This document shows positions 15,661 through 22,707 of a stretch of DNA of 23,104 nt, one piece after another. Position 1 is the first letter of the stretch; each line of letters opens with the position of its first letter. Source of the stretch: DASXMX01 sp036794395 (GTDB lineage: Bacteria; Planctomycetota; Phycisphaerae; Tepidisphaerales; Tepidisphaeraceae); the NCBI GenBank assembly GCA_036794395.1, contig DAIRGS010000096.1, positions 1 through 23,104 of the forward strand, written 5' to 3'. The notes beneath the pieces are model-generated. The model saw only the letters and a program-made list of their open reading frames with translations, searched no databases and was not told the origin of the DNA. Both the position numbers and the translations under genes were made by a program.

Positions 15661-16872
15661 TCACGCATTCATTGACTCAAGCTTGCGCTTCAAATCTTTG
15701 GCCCCACCCACTGCCAGCCGGATAAGCCGTCCGATCGTGCGAACTTCTTCCTCCCCGATCGCCGTCCCCGTCGGAAGCACCAGCACGCGCGAAGCCACCC
15801 TCTCCGTTTCCGGCAGCATCAATCCCGCATGAGGGAACAGCGAGCGATATGGCTCCATCCGATGACACCCCGGATAGAAGTACCGCCGGGCCAGTACATG
15901 GTCCGCGTGCAGAACTTTCACCAACTCATCCCGCGTGATCCCCGCGCGCTCCATATCAATCTCGGCCACCACATACTGATAGTTTCCCCGTTCAGATTCA
16001 TCGTATTTCAGCAGACAAACGCCCGGAATGCCCCTGAGCTCCTGCCCATAGCACGTATAATTCCGCTTATTAATGGCCACAAATTCTTCGATGCTCTCCA
16101 ACCCCGTCAGTCCCATCGCTGCCGAGACTTCGTTCATCTTTCCGTTGGTTCCCAGGTAGACGACATTGTCATACCCGGCAAAACCAAAATTCTTCATCAG
16201 CCGCACCCGCGCATTCAGGTCATCATCATTGGTGACAATAGCCCCGCCCTCGAAAGTGTTGAGAAATTTGGTCGCATGGAAGCTCAAGACTTCCGCATTG
16301 CCGAAGTTGCCAATCATCTTGCCATGGTGTGAGCAGCCCATCGCATGGGCCGCATCGAAAAGAAGCTTGAGCTTATGGCGACGCGCAATGTCCGTCAGTT
16401 CATCCACCGCACACGGCCGCCCCCAGACGTGCACCCCAATGATCCCGGTCGTTCGCGGCGTAATCATCCGCTCCACCGCCGCCGGATTCAGCGTATGCGT
16501 CTCAGGATCAACGTCCGCAAACACCGGCGTGATCTCCTGCCATTGCAGCGCGTGCGCCGTTGCCACGAACGTAAATGATGGAACAATCACCTCGCCCTTC
16601 ATCCCCAAACCGCGGATCGCAATTTCCAGCGCCACCGTCGCATTGCACATGGCGATCGCATGTCGCACCCCCAGATACGCCGCCAGCTTTCGCTCGAAAT
16701 CAATCACATACGGCCCGGCGTTGGTCAGCCATCGCCGATCCAGCAGATCGCTCACGCGCCCCATGAACTTCTCGCGCGACCCGATGTTCGGCGTCCCCAC
16801 GTGCAGCGGCGCATCGAACGCCGGACACTTGCCGAAAATAGCCAGATCCAGAACTGTTTCCAACGCCTTCAC
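15661..16872 (-). CDS. DegT/DnrJ/EryC1/StrS-family sugar aminotransferase
   Basis: 403 residues from a GTG start with GGAAGG 7 bases upstream. It is a PLP-dependent fold-type I enzyme of the sugar aminotransferase family. Landmarks are SDLLDRRWLTNAGPYVIDFE near the N-terminus, CNATVALEIAIRGLG (phosphate-binding region), IVPSFTFVATAHAL, LLFDAAHAMG with D173 binding the PLP nitrogen, and the Schiff-base lysine K202 in SFHATKFLNTFEGG. Such enzymes aminate keto-groups of nucleotide-linked sugars for surface polysaccharides or antibiotics. The specific sugar cannot be told. It is divergent from a nucleotide-sugar epimerase (17233), which supports a surface-glycan role. The active-site motifs are intact and the length is normal. 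Confidence 0.9.
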   Translation of the reverse strand: MKALETVLDLAIFGKCPAFDAPLHVGTPNIGSREKFMGRVSDLLDRRWLTNAGPYVIDFERKLAAYLGVRHAIAMCNATVALEIAIRGLGMKGEVIVPSFTFVATAHALQWQEITPVFADVDPETHTLNPAAVERMITPRTTGIIGVHVWGRPCAVDELTDIARRHKLKLLFDAAHAMGCSHHGKMIGNFGNAEVLSFHATKFLNTFEGGAIVTNDDDLNARVRLMKNFGFAGYDNVVYLGTNGKMNEVSAAMGLTGLESIEEFVAINKRNYTCYGQELRGIPGVCLLKYDESERGNYQYVVAEIDMERAGITRDELVKVLHADHVLARRYFYPGCHRMEPYRSLFPHAGLMLPETERVASRVLVLPTGTAIGEEEVRTIGRLIRLAVGGAKDLKRKLESMNA

Positions 16873-17232
16873 TCAGCCGCCTTCCATCTCATTCGCCGCC
16901 AACCACCGCCAAGACCCACATTGTACGTTTGTCATGGATTGTTGCCTACGTCCTTCGGCCTCGGCGCGCACCATGCCTAAGGTTGATCGGTCAAAGCCGG
17001 GTGACCGGCTGATGTTTTGCACCATACCCAGTTGGGTAGCGCAAATGAAACGCGCACATTTTGTCATGAGGACCTGATTGTCGAACCGGTCATCCATCTC
17101 AGATCCTTCGCTGCGCTCCAAAATGACATAAACGATGGAATATCTTGTAACCCCCACCCAAACCGCATTGATCCAGCTTTTGCATTCCCTTACCGTAGCA
17201 CCGCGGCGGCAATTTATTACTCGAGGATACGG
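16873..17232. other. Divergent intergenic region with a dispersed-repeat-like segment
   Basis: This 360-base region separates the divergent aminotransferase and epimerase genes, so it should hold both promoters, though none stands out. Around 17088-17125 it contains CTTCGCTGCGCTCCAAAATG. Its complement encodes VILERSEGSE, a phrase I recognise from spurious ORFs over dispersed intergenic repeats in many bacterial genomes. The minus-strand frame across it (to 17376) is therefore not a gene. Confidence 0.5.
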
Positions 17233-18201
17233 ATGTCTTCTCAAACAATTCTCGTCACCGGCGCCGCCGGATTTGTCGGAAGCCGCCTGGCTAAGGTTCT
17301 GCTCGAACGCGGGGACCGCGTCGTCGGGCTCGATAATCTCAACGATTACTATCCGCTGGTCCACAAGCAGCGCCACCTGGCCGATTTAACCGACCACCCC
17401 CATTTCACCTTTCTCGAAAAAGATCTTTGCGATGCCGAAGCCCTCGTCGGCGTTATGAACGAATACCGCCCGCACGCCGTCGCCCATCTGGCCGCCATGG
17501 CGGCAGTACGTTACAGCGTCAAGCATCCACTGATCTACGGCCACGTAAATGTCCAGGGTTCAATGAACCTGCTCGAAGCCGCCCGCCAGTTCGGCCATCC
17601 CCGGATGGTTCTGGCATCCACCGGGTCTTCCTACGGATCCAACACCCCCGTGCCCTTTGTCGAAACCGCCCCATGCGATCGCCCCCTGGCGCCCTACCCC
17701 GCCAGCAAGCGCGCCATGGAGCTTATGGCCCATAGCTTCAATCATCTGTTCAAGCTGCCGATCACCATCCTTCGCTTCTTTAATGTATATGGCCCCCACG
17801 GCCGGCCCGACATGATGCCCTGGCAGTGGACGCGGATGATCCAGAAGGGCGAAACCCTTACGCTCTACAAAAACGGCCATCTCAAGCGAGATTGGACCTA
17901 CATCGACGACATCGTTGCCGGTTTTGTTTCCGCTCTCGACAAGGAATTCGCCTACGAAATCATCAACCTTGGATGCAGCAAGCCTGTGGAAAACATCGAG
18001 TTTGTGCAGACCCTTGAAAAACTGCTTGGACGAAAGGCGATCATCGTCGATACGCCCTGCCCGGCCTCCGAGCCGCTGGTGACCTACGCCGATATCACCA
18101 AAGCCCGAAAACTGCTTGACTACAATCCCCAGATCGACGTCGAAGAAGGGCTGTCGCGATTCATCGACTGGGTGCGACGCGAACGCGTCATGGAGGAGTG
18201 A
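17233..18201 (+). CDS. NAD-dependent nucleotide-sugar epimerase (UDP-glucuronate 4-epimerase-like SDR)
   Basis: 322 residues from the ATG at 17233 (GAGG 6 bases upstream; the frame is open further back but is non-coding in style). It is an extended short-chain dehydrogenase: NAD motif TGAAGFVGSRL at 9-19, acidic D34 after the second strand, then NLNDYY, a signature seen in UDP-glucuronate 4-epimerases. The catalytic motif is Y155-PAS-K159, with Ser residues at 129-133 (STGSS). FFNVYGPHGRPDMMPW and KRDWTYIDDIVAGF complete the family pattern. It would interconvert UDP-glucuronate and UDP-galacturonate or a related sugar for envelope polysaccharide. The divergent aminotransferase next door fits the same pathway. 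The exact substrate is inferred from motifs only. Confidence 0.88.
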   Translation: MSSQTILVTGAAGFVGSRLAKVLLERGDRVVGLDNLNDYYPLVHKQRHLADLTDHPHFTFLEKDLCDAEALVGVMNEYRPHAVAHLAAMAAVRYSVKHPLIYGHVNVQGSMNLLEAARQFGHPRMVLASTGSSYGSNTPVPFVETAPCDRPLAPYPASKRAMELMAHSFNHLFKLPITILRFFNVYGPHGRPDMMPWQWTRMIQKGETLTLYKNGHLKRDWTYIDDIVAGFVSALDKEFAYEIINLGCSKPVENIEFVQTLEKLLGRKAIIVDTPCPASEPLVTYADITKARKLLDYNPQIDVEEGLSRFIDWVRRERVMEE

Positions 18202-18296
18202 TTCGCCGCATCCGACCCCGCGCTCTCAGCGGCATGGTTCCTCGTTTCCGACCCCAACGGAAATGACTTGCCAAAGAAAAACCTACGGAGCAAACG

Positions 18297-18596
18297 ATGA
18301 TGAGCAAGCACAAACCCTACGGCCAGATGAACGCCTCGGAACTGGAAAACGCAACTAAAAAGTACGACGCGGAATTTTCTGCCGACCGCGAAGCGAAGCC
18401 TTTGACCGGCGCTGACCGGGCTCGGCACGCCGCCGCGCGGAAACCGGGACGACCTCGGGTGGGCAAAGGTGCGGCGAAAGTCTACATCAGCATGGAGAAG
18501 AGCCTGTTGAGCAAGGCCGACGCTTACGCCAAGCGCACCGGCATCAGCCGATCCGAACTGATCGCCCGTAGCGTCCGGGCCACGGTGGAAGCGTAA
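18297..18596 (+). CDS. Orphan ribbon-helix-helix (CopG-like) DNA-binding protein
   Basis: 99 residues with GGAG 6 bases before the first of two tandem ATGs. Residues 60-99 form a ribbon-helix-helix: beta strand KVYISMEKSLL, helix SKADAYAKRTG, turn, then helix SRSELIARSVRATVEA. Before it lies a basic GRPRVGKGA hinge and a charged N-terminal region (MNASELENATKKYDAEFSAD). That N-terminus recalls the toxin-binding part of antitoxins or a conserved planctomycete/cyanobacterial hypothetical family. No toxin gene sits beside it on either strand: upstream is the epimerase and the next gene starts 269 bases away. It is therefore either a stand-alone repressor or an orphan antitoxin. Confidence 0.7.
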   Translation: MMSKHKPYGQMNASELENATKKYDAEFSADREAKPLTGADRARHAAARKPGRPRVGKGAAKVYISMEKSLLSKADAYAKRTGISRSELIARSVRATVEA

Positions 18597-18753
18597 ATCG
18601 CAACTCGTGCCGAACTTTCTGTCATTACCGCTTTGCCATGGCTTCACCGCCTGCGTGATGGAACCACAGTGCCCGGAGCCGGAGGTACCCGCGAACCACG
18701 ATTTCTCATTGCCTGAACCAGTCCCAACCGATTCTACGATACTGCCAATTTTC

Positions 18754-18796
18754 GCCACGAAGCCATTTTCGGCTTCGACATGCGGTCGAACGTGGC
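18754..18796. other. Nested hairpin in the gap upstream of the actin-linked gene
   Basis: CGAAGCC and GGCTTCG form a perfect 7-bp stem around ATTTTC (18758-18777). GCCACG (18754-18759) can instead pair with CGTGGC (18791-18796), giving an alternative outer stem. No T-tract follows, so a terminator is unlikely. It lies 70-110 bases before the GTG at 18866 and could be in its leader. No other gene is visible in 18597-18865. Confidence 0.3.
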
Positions 18797-18865
18797 TATG
18801 ATTTGTCAGGCGTTTGACGAAACGGCCATTGATTTGCGAGCGCGTTTTTCGAGGACACCCTTACT

Positions 18866-19717
18866 GTGCGATACCTGTTCCGGGGATTAATTCGCGAGAC
18901 TGGCCGTCCCGTTGAAGGACACGTCGAGGCAGTCAATCCCGACGAGGCCCTCAAGGCGCTGTCCGATAACGCCATCGTGACCGAAAGCCTCGTCCCAGAT
19001 CCCAAACCCCTCAATCTCAACGAAGAATTTCCCGATCAGCCTGAGCTGGCCAGCGCCCTTGAAAGCGCGTTCGATTCCAGCAGCTCACAAATTAATTTCG
19101 ATGACCTGGCCGACCGCTACAAAGGCAAAAAGGTCTGGGTCATCGATCGCGATAAAATCAAACGGCGGGTCTGCCAGGTGGTCGATCAAACGCTGGCTCA
19201 AAGCCTTGCCCAGGGCGAAGACGCCGCCCAGAGCCGCCAGCGCGTGCAGGCGGCCATCAAGGGCATGTTCGAGGACAACCGCAACATCGCCACCGAGCGC
19301 AATGCCGACAGCATCGCTGGCGCTCCGGCCTTCGGCCCCAACGGGGGTTACACGCCGCCGGGCCATTTGGCCCCGCCTCGTGCCCTGGCGCCACCCATGG
19401 CCGCGGCGCAAGGTCCCGCTCTTACCGGTGGAGGGCTCGAAGAGGCCATCAACCGTCTTGTTGGCGTGGTGACGCAGGCCGAAAAAGTCATGGCCTCCAT
19501 GGCCATGGCCGCCCGCAACTTTGGCAGGGGCGGCGGCGGGGGCGGGGAAGACGGCGGCGGGGGGTCGCGCCGCCGCATGATGCGCCATGCAATCGATCGC
19601 GCCCAAAACGATGTGCTTCTGGAAATCTTTAAGTCCAACCTCGAACTGGCTAAAAGCTTATCCGGGCTCACCGCCGCCGCGCCGGGAGGCGCGGAGCAGG
19701 CGGCCCAGCCCTCATGA
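18866..19717 (+). CDS. Soluble protein of unknown function upstream of the MamK-like actin
   Basis: 283 residues from a GTG with GAGG 11 bases upstream. I cannot name a family. Residues 1-45 (RYLFRGLIRETGRPVEGHVE, then NPDEALKALSDNAIV) resemble the small N-terminal domain of GspF/PilC-type proteins, an aromatic-G...G..V.G.IEA..-EA...L pattern, but no membrane domain follows. Residues 78-145 are helical and charged (DDLADRYKGKKVWVIDRDKI). Residues 151-190 are a Pro/Ala/Gly linker. Residues 190-218 form an Ala/Met-rich helix, followed by a RGGGGGGEDGGGG hinge, a basic SRRRMMRH patch and a final amphipathic helix (to 270). There is no signal peptide or TM, so it is cytoplasmic. It lies 266 bases before the actin gene on the same strand, suggesting a filament partner; this is inference. 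Confidence 0.75.
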   Translation: MRYLFRGLIRETGRPVEGHVEAVNPDEALKALSDNAIVTESLVPDPKPLNLNEEFPDQPELASALESAFDSSSSQINFDDLADRYKGKKVWVIDRDKIKRRVCQVVDQTLAQSLAQGEDAAQSRQRVQAAIKGMFEDNRNIATERNADSIAGAPAFGPNGGYTPPGHLAPPRALAPPMAAAQGPALTGGGLEEAINRLVGVVTQAEKVMASMAMAARNFGRGGGGGGEDGGGGSRRRMMRHAIDRAQNDVLLEIFKSNLELAKSLSGLTAAAPGGAEQAAQPS

Positions 19718-19983
19718 GGTTCCGCCCGAGCGGCCGATATCCCACAAAGACTTTCTTAGGCGCTCAAAAACCTTTGATTTCAACGTCAAAAGTCGCGTTT
19801 TTGATCTGGCGGATAAACGGAGAGTCAGTTAGCCTAGGTAAAGTTTGTGCGTTATGACCTCGCGTGCCGCCCGTTCGGAGCCGCATAAAATTTCATACGA
19901 CGTTCAGCGAAACCCGCGATCGGGCCGCAGTGCATGCTCCCGAACCCGCACCGTCCCGATTCACCCACATAGGAGTCGCAGCC

Positions 19984-21096
19984 ATGGCCGATGCAGCCGT
20001 TTCTTCCCGCACCCAAACCGGTAAACCCGTTCTCGCCAAAAACGATCAGGATACCGGAGTCACCGAAAATGCGCTTTTGCTGGGCATCGACTTGGGCACC
20101 AGCCGTTCGTCGATCGTATCAATGGACGGCAAGCGCAAGACCTCTGAAAGCTACGTGGGCTACCCCAAGGACCCCGTCAGCCGCAAACACTTGAAGGCTG
20201 ACGTGATCTTCGGCAAGCATGCCCTTGATAACCGCCTGTCCCTCGACCTCTACCGCCCGCTCGAATCCGGCGTCATCAAGGGCTCTGGCGAAGGCGAGTG
20301 GGGCGATGATCTCACCAAGCGCAATCTCGCCGCCGCCAAGGACCTCCTCGCCCATCTGGTCGACGAGATCGAACCCGGCCGCGATGAAGTGCTCTATGGC
20401 GTCATCGGCGTCCCGTCCCGCGCTTCGACCAAGAACAAGCAGGCCATCCTTGAAATCGCCAAGGAAGTCCTCGACTCGGTGATGATCGTTTCCGAACCCT
20501 TCACCGTCGCATATGGCCTGGGCCGCATGGCCGACGTCATCGTCATCGACATCGGCGCCGGTACCACCGACTTGTGCCGAATGCACGGCACCGTCCCCGG
20601 CGACGATGACGAAATCTCGTACAACATCGCCGGCGATGCCATCGACCAGAAGCTCTTCGAACTGATCATGACCAAGTACCCCGGCGCTCAGCTCACCGTG
20701 AATATGTGCAAGGGCTTCAAGGAACAGTACGGCTTCGTCTCCGATGCCAAGGATAAGATCGAAGTCACCATCCCCGTGAACGGCAAGCCCACCCCTCACG
20801 ACATCACCAACGAAATCCGCGAAGCCTGCACCATCCTGGTGCCGCCGATCGTTGAAGGCGTCGTGAAACTTGTCTCCACGTTCAACCCGGAATTCCAGGA
20901 CCGCATCAAGCAAAACATCGTCCTCTCCGGCGGCGGTGGCCAGATGGACGGCCTGGGCAAAAAGGTCGAAGACAACCTCCAGCAAATCGGCGGCGGCCGC
21001 GTAACCGTCGTCGAAGAACCCCTCTACGCCGGTGCCAACGGCGCGCTCCAGCTAGCAGTCGACATGCCCGGCGAATACTGGCAACAACTGCGGTAA
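19984..21096 (+). CDS. MamK-like bacterial actin
   Basis: 370 residues from the ATG at 19984, with AGGAG 8 bases upstream. It has the actin/Hsp70 ATPase fold: phosphate-1 motif LLGIDLGTSRSS (32-43), phosphate-2 motif VIDIGAGTTDLC (187-198) and adenosine motif LSGGGGQMDGLG (314-325). From memory, it tracks MamK of Magnetospirillum closely: VGYPKD, RPLESGV, VIGVPSRAS, VSEPF, GAGTTDLCRMHGTVPG, and a C-terminal EYWQQL where MamK has QYWCQL. The catalytic Glu and Asp of MamK (E143, D161) correspond to E171 and D189. It has about 25 extra N-terminal residues, probably disordered. It would form ATP-driven cytoplasmic filaments that position something. No magnetosome genes are nearby, so the cargo is unknown. 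PilM, MreB and ParM are poorer matches. Confidence 0.88.
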   Translation: MADAAVSSRTQTGKPVLAKNDQDTGVTENALLLGIDLGTSRSSIVSMDGKRKTSESYVGYPKDPVSRKHLKADVIFGKHALDNRLSLDLYRPLESGVIKGSGEGEWGDDLTKRNLAAAKDLLAHLVDEIEPGRDEVLYGVIGVPSRASTKNKQAILEIAKEVLDSVMIVSEPFTVAYGLGRMADVIVIDIGAGTTDLCRMHGTVPGDDDEISYNIAGDAIDQKLFELIMTKYPGAQLTVNMCKGFKEQYGFVSDAKDKIEVTIPVNGKPTPHDITNEIREACTILVPPIVEGVVKLVSTFNPEFQDRIKQNIVLSGGGGQMDGLGKKVEDNLQQIGGGRVTVVEEPLYAGANGALQLAVDMPGEYWQQLR

Positions 21097-21126
21097 GCTT
21101 CGCGACCACTCAACCCAAACCCAAAA

Positions 21127-21168
21127 ACGCCCCTCCGTCCACACAATGGCCGGAGGGGCGTCTTTTTT
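21127..21168 (+). terminator. Strong intrinsic terminator after the actin gene
   Basis: ACGCCCCTCCG (21127-21137) pairs perfectly with CGGAGGGGCGT (21151-21161) around a 13-base loop, followed by T6 (21163-21168). It begins 30 bases after the actin stop. An A-run precedes the stem, so it could act in both directions. Confidence 0.92.
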
Positions 21169-21220
21169 AATCGCACTCCCATTCCCCCTCTCCCCACTAA
21201 TCCCAAAAACCTTCCTCTTT

Positions 21221-21255
21221 CATTTTCCATTTTCCATTTTCCATTCTCAATTCTC
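21221..21255. repeat. CATTTTC heptamer tandem array
   Basis: Three exact CATTTTC units (21221-21241) are followed by CATTCTC and AATTCTC. It is a pyrimidine-rich low-complexity tract in the leader of the acetyltransferase gene, much richer in AT than its surroundings. A C11 run follows at 21270-21280. Confidence 0.85.
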
Positions 21256-21301
21256 CCTGCTCCTTGTCTCCCCCCCCCCCATCCCCGACGATGCCCCGCC
21301 A

Positions 21302-22102
21302 ATGGACCCCGCCCCAATCCTCACTCGCCTGAACTGGGAGCGCCAACACATCCCCCTCGGCGGCGAAATCCTGGAGCACGCAGGCGATGTCGTGCGTCTA
21401 CGCAATCCCGACGGCTCCCACCACGTTATCATCTGGTCCGAGCTGACGGGCGAAACCGCCGACGCCATCATCGATCGCGAAATCCAGCGACACCAAGCCC
21501 TCGGCGTCACGTTCGAATGGAAAGTCTACAGCCACGACCAGCCGCCCGATCTGAAAGACCGGCTGGCAAACCGCGGATTGGAGATCGGCGATCAGGAATC
21601 GGTGATGATTCTGGATCTGGCCGGGCGGCAGTCGTGGATCGAACCGCCATCAGCCAATCACAAATCGCAAATTGAAAACCCCAAATCCGCAGTGCACGTG
21701 GAATGCGTTCAAACATCGACCCAGGTAGTCGTCTTCAAGGAAGTCGCAGAAGAGGTCTTCGGCGGCGACTGGTCTTTCACCGCAAATCAACTCCTCGCCG
21801 CGATCAACCGGCAAGACATTACCCATCGTGGCTACATCGGTTATCTCAACGACACGGCAGCCAGCGTGGGTCGGCTCTACGTGCACCCCGAGAGCTGGTT
21901 CGCCGGCCTGTATGGCGGAGGAACTCGGCCAGACTTTCGCGGCTGGGGGGTGTACCGGGCGACAGTGGCGGCGCGGGCGCGCGACGCAATTAAATGGGGG
22001 GCGAAGTATCTGATGGTGGACGCGCGTGAAACCAGCCGGGCGATCTTGGAACGGATGGGGTTTGAGAAGGTGGGGGAGACTTGGCCGTGTGTTTTTCAGT
22101 AG
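21302..22102 (+). CDS. GNAT-family N-acetyltransferase with an N-terminal extension
   Basis: 266 residues from the ATG at 21302. The frame is open back into the terminator, but that part encodes only low-complexity sequence. No ribosome site is visible; a C11 run lies 21 bases upstream. The C-terminal half is a GNAT domain: acceptor-side YLNDTAASVGRLYVHPE, acetyl-CoA loop GGGTRPDFRGWGVYRATV (205-222, R-x-x-G-x-G variant DFRGWGVY), and motif B ARETSRAILERMGFEKVG. The N-terminal half (1-117) looks like a degenerate second acetyltransferase-like domain (HHVIIWSELTG, ANRGLEIGDQESVMILDL). Between them, residues 118-129 (ANHKSQIENPKS) are encoded by AT-rich DNA unlike the rest. It would acetylate a small molecule or protein amine; the substrate is unknown. 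Confidence 0.82.
   Translation: MDPAPILTRLNWERQHIPLGGEILEHAGDVVRLRNPDGSHHVIIWSELTGETADAIIDREIQRHQALGVTFEWKVYSHDQPPDLKDRLANRGLEIGDQESVMILDLAGRQSWIEPPSANHKSQIENPKSAVHVECVQTSTQVVVFKEVAEEVFGGDWSFTANQLLAAINRQDITHRGYIGYLNDTAASVGRLYVHPESWFAGLYGGGTRPDFRGWGVYRATVAARARDAIKWGAKYLMVDARETSRAILERMGFEKVGETWPCVFQ
21650..21692. repeat. AT-rich dispersed-repeat-like insertion inside the acetyltransferase gene
   Basis: This segment includes CAAATCGCAAATTGAAAACC and is A-rich against a GC-rich gene. It encodes the linker ANHKSQIENPKS. I recall the same phrase from intergenic low-complexity sequences of other genomes, which suggests an in-frame insertion at a domain boundary. Confidence 0.5.
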
Positions 22103-22279
22103 GCAGTGGGCAGTGGGGCGGGGGGGTGGTGGTTGGAGGCCGGGTGAGCGGGTTTTTTTGGGTGATACCTGGCGCGCTCATGGTTTTTTGGAGTCCGGCT
22201 AAGACGAGTGGCCGTCGAGGATTATGGCGCTGGCTGGAAATGATCAGCGCGCGAAGGAGGGAGGCGATTTAAAGGAGTT

Positions 22280-22331
22280 ACGACGCGGGAGAGGCACGAA
22301 GGGGGAAGAAGGGACGAAGGGACGGGGGGAA
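22280..22331. repeat. Purine-rich GAAGGGAC-type tandem tract
   Basis: The plus strand is almost pure purine from GGGAGAGGCACGAAGGGGG through GAAGAAGGGACGAAGGGACG, with imperfect 8-base periodicity. It lies in the 250-base gap before the LuxR-type gene. Similar tracts are common low-complexity spacers; no coding role is likely. Confidence 0.6.
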
Positions 22332-22355
22332 GCCGCATGGAAAGAGGGCCAGACC

Positions 22356-22631
22356 ATGACCACGGACGAAGCGCTCGAGTACGCGCTTGGTGGAGAGAGA
22401 CCTGCTGAAGAAGTGCCGACCGACCAGGGACTCCTGAGCCGCCGTGAACGCGAGGTGGTGACGATGGTCGCGTCGGGCATGACCAACAAGGAGATCGCCC
22501 AGCGTCTGTTCATCGCGGAGCGAACCGCCGAAGGCCATGTGGAACGGATCCGCAACAAGCTTGGCGTTCGGTCTCGCACGGAGGTGGCCACCTGGGCCGT
22601 CACGCATGGGCTTGGGCCAACAAAAGCTTGA
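22356..22631 (+). CDS. Small LuxR-type HTH protein (output domain only)
   Basis: 91 residues from the ATG at 22356, preceded by AGAGGG at 7 bases. An upstream in-frame ATG at 22224 would add 44 residues encoded by the purine-rich tract and is less likely. Residues 27-84 are a full GerE/LuxR HTH: LLSRREREVVTMVASGMTNK, EIAQRLFIAERTAEGHVERI, RNKLGVRSRTEVATWAV. The first 20 residues (TTDEALEYALGGERP) look like the linker that normally precedes this HTH in large LuxR/MalT-type ATPase regulators. That suggests a stripped-down or detached output domain. It carries no receiver or ligand domain of its own. The cupin gene follows 76 bases downstream on the same strand and may be co-regulated. Confidence 0.78.
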   Translation: MTTDEALEYALGGERPAEEVPTDQGLLSRREREVVTMVASGMTNKEIAQRLFIAERTAEGHVERIRNKLGVRSRTEVATWAVTHGLGPTKA

Positions 22632-22707
22632 CAACCCGCCAGCGCAGAGTACTGTCTGACCGGGTGGGTTAAAACCGTCAAGCAGTCGCTTTAAGGGAGG
22701 GGTCCAA

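Noticed and set aside
15309..15668. 119-codon minus-strand frame before the aminotransferase 3' end
   Set aside because: Composition is dominated by Arg, Glu and Ala as in GC-rich non-coding DNA, with no ribosome site and overlap with the aminotransferase stop.
16873..17376. 167-codon minus-strand frame across the divergent sugar-gene region
   Set aside because: It crosses the start of the epimerase gene and contains the VILERSEGSE repeat artefact, has no convincing ribosome site, and does not look like a protein.
20119..20985. 288-codon minus-strand frame inside the actin gene
   Set aside because: It lies fully antisense to a clear MamK-like gene, and its repeated Asp/Gly/Val pattern is the usual shadow of GC-rich codons.
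19864..21096. Presence of MamK-like actin taken as evidence of a magnetosome island
   Set aside because: No other magnetosome gene is visible on either side: neighbours are an RHH protein, nucleotide-sugar enzymes and an acetyltransferase. MamK-like proteins outside magnetosome islands are therefore the better reading.
22224..22355. N-terminal extension of the LuxR-type protein from the ATG at 22224
   Set aside because: It would translate the purine-rich tract into a Gly/Lys/Arg/Glu low-complexity stretch, while the ATG at 22356 has a well-spaced AGAGGG.
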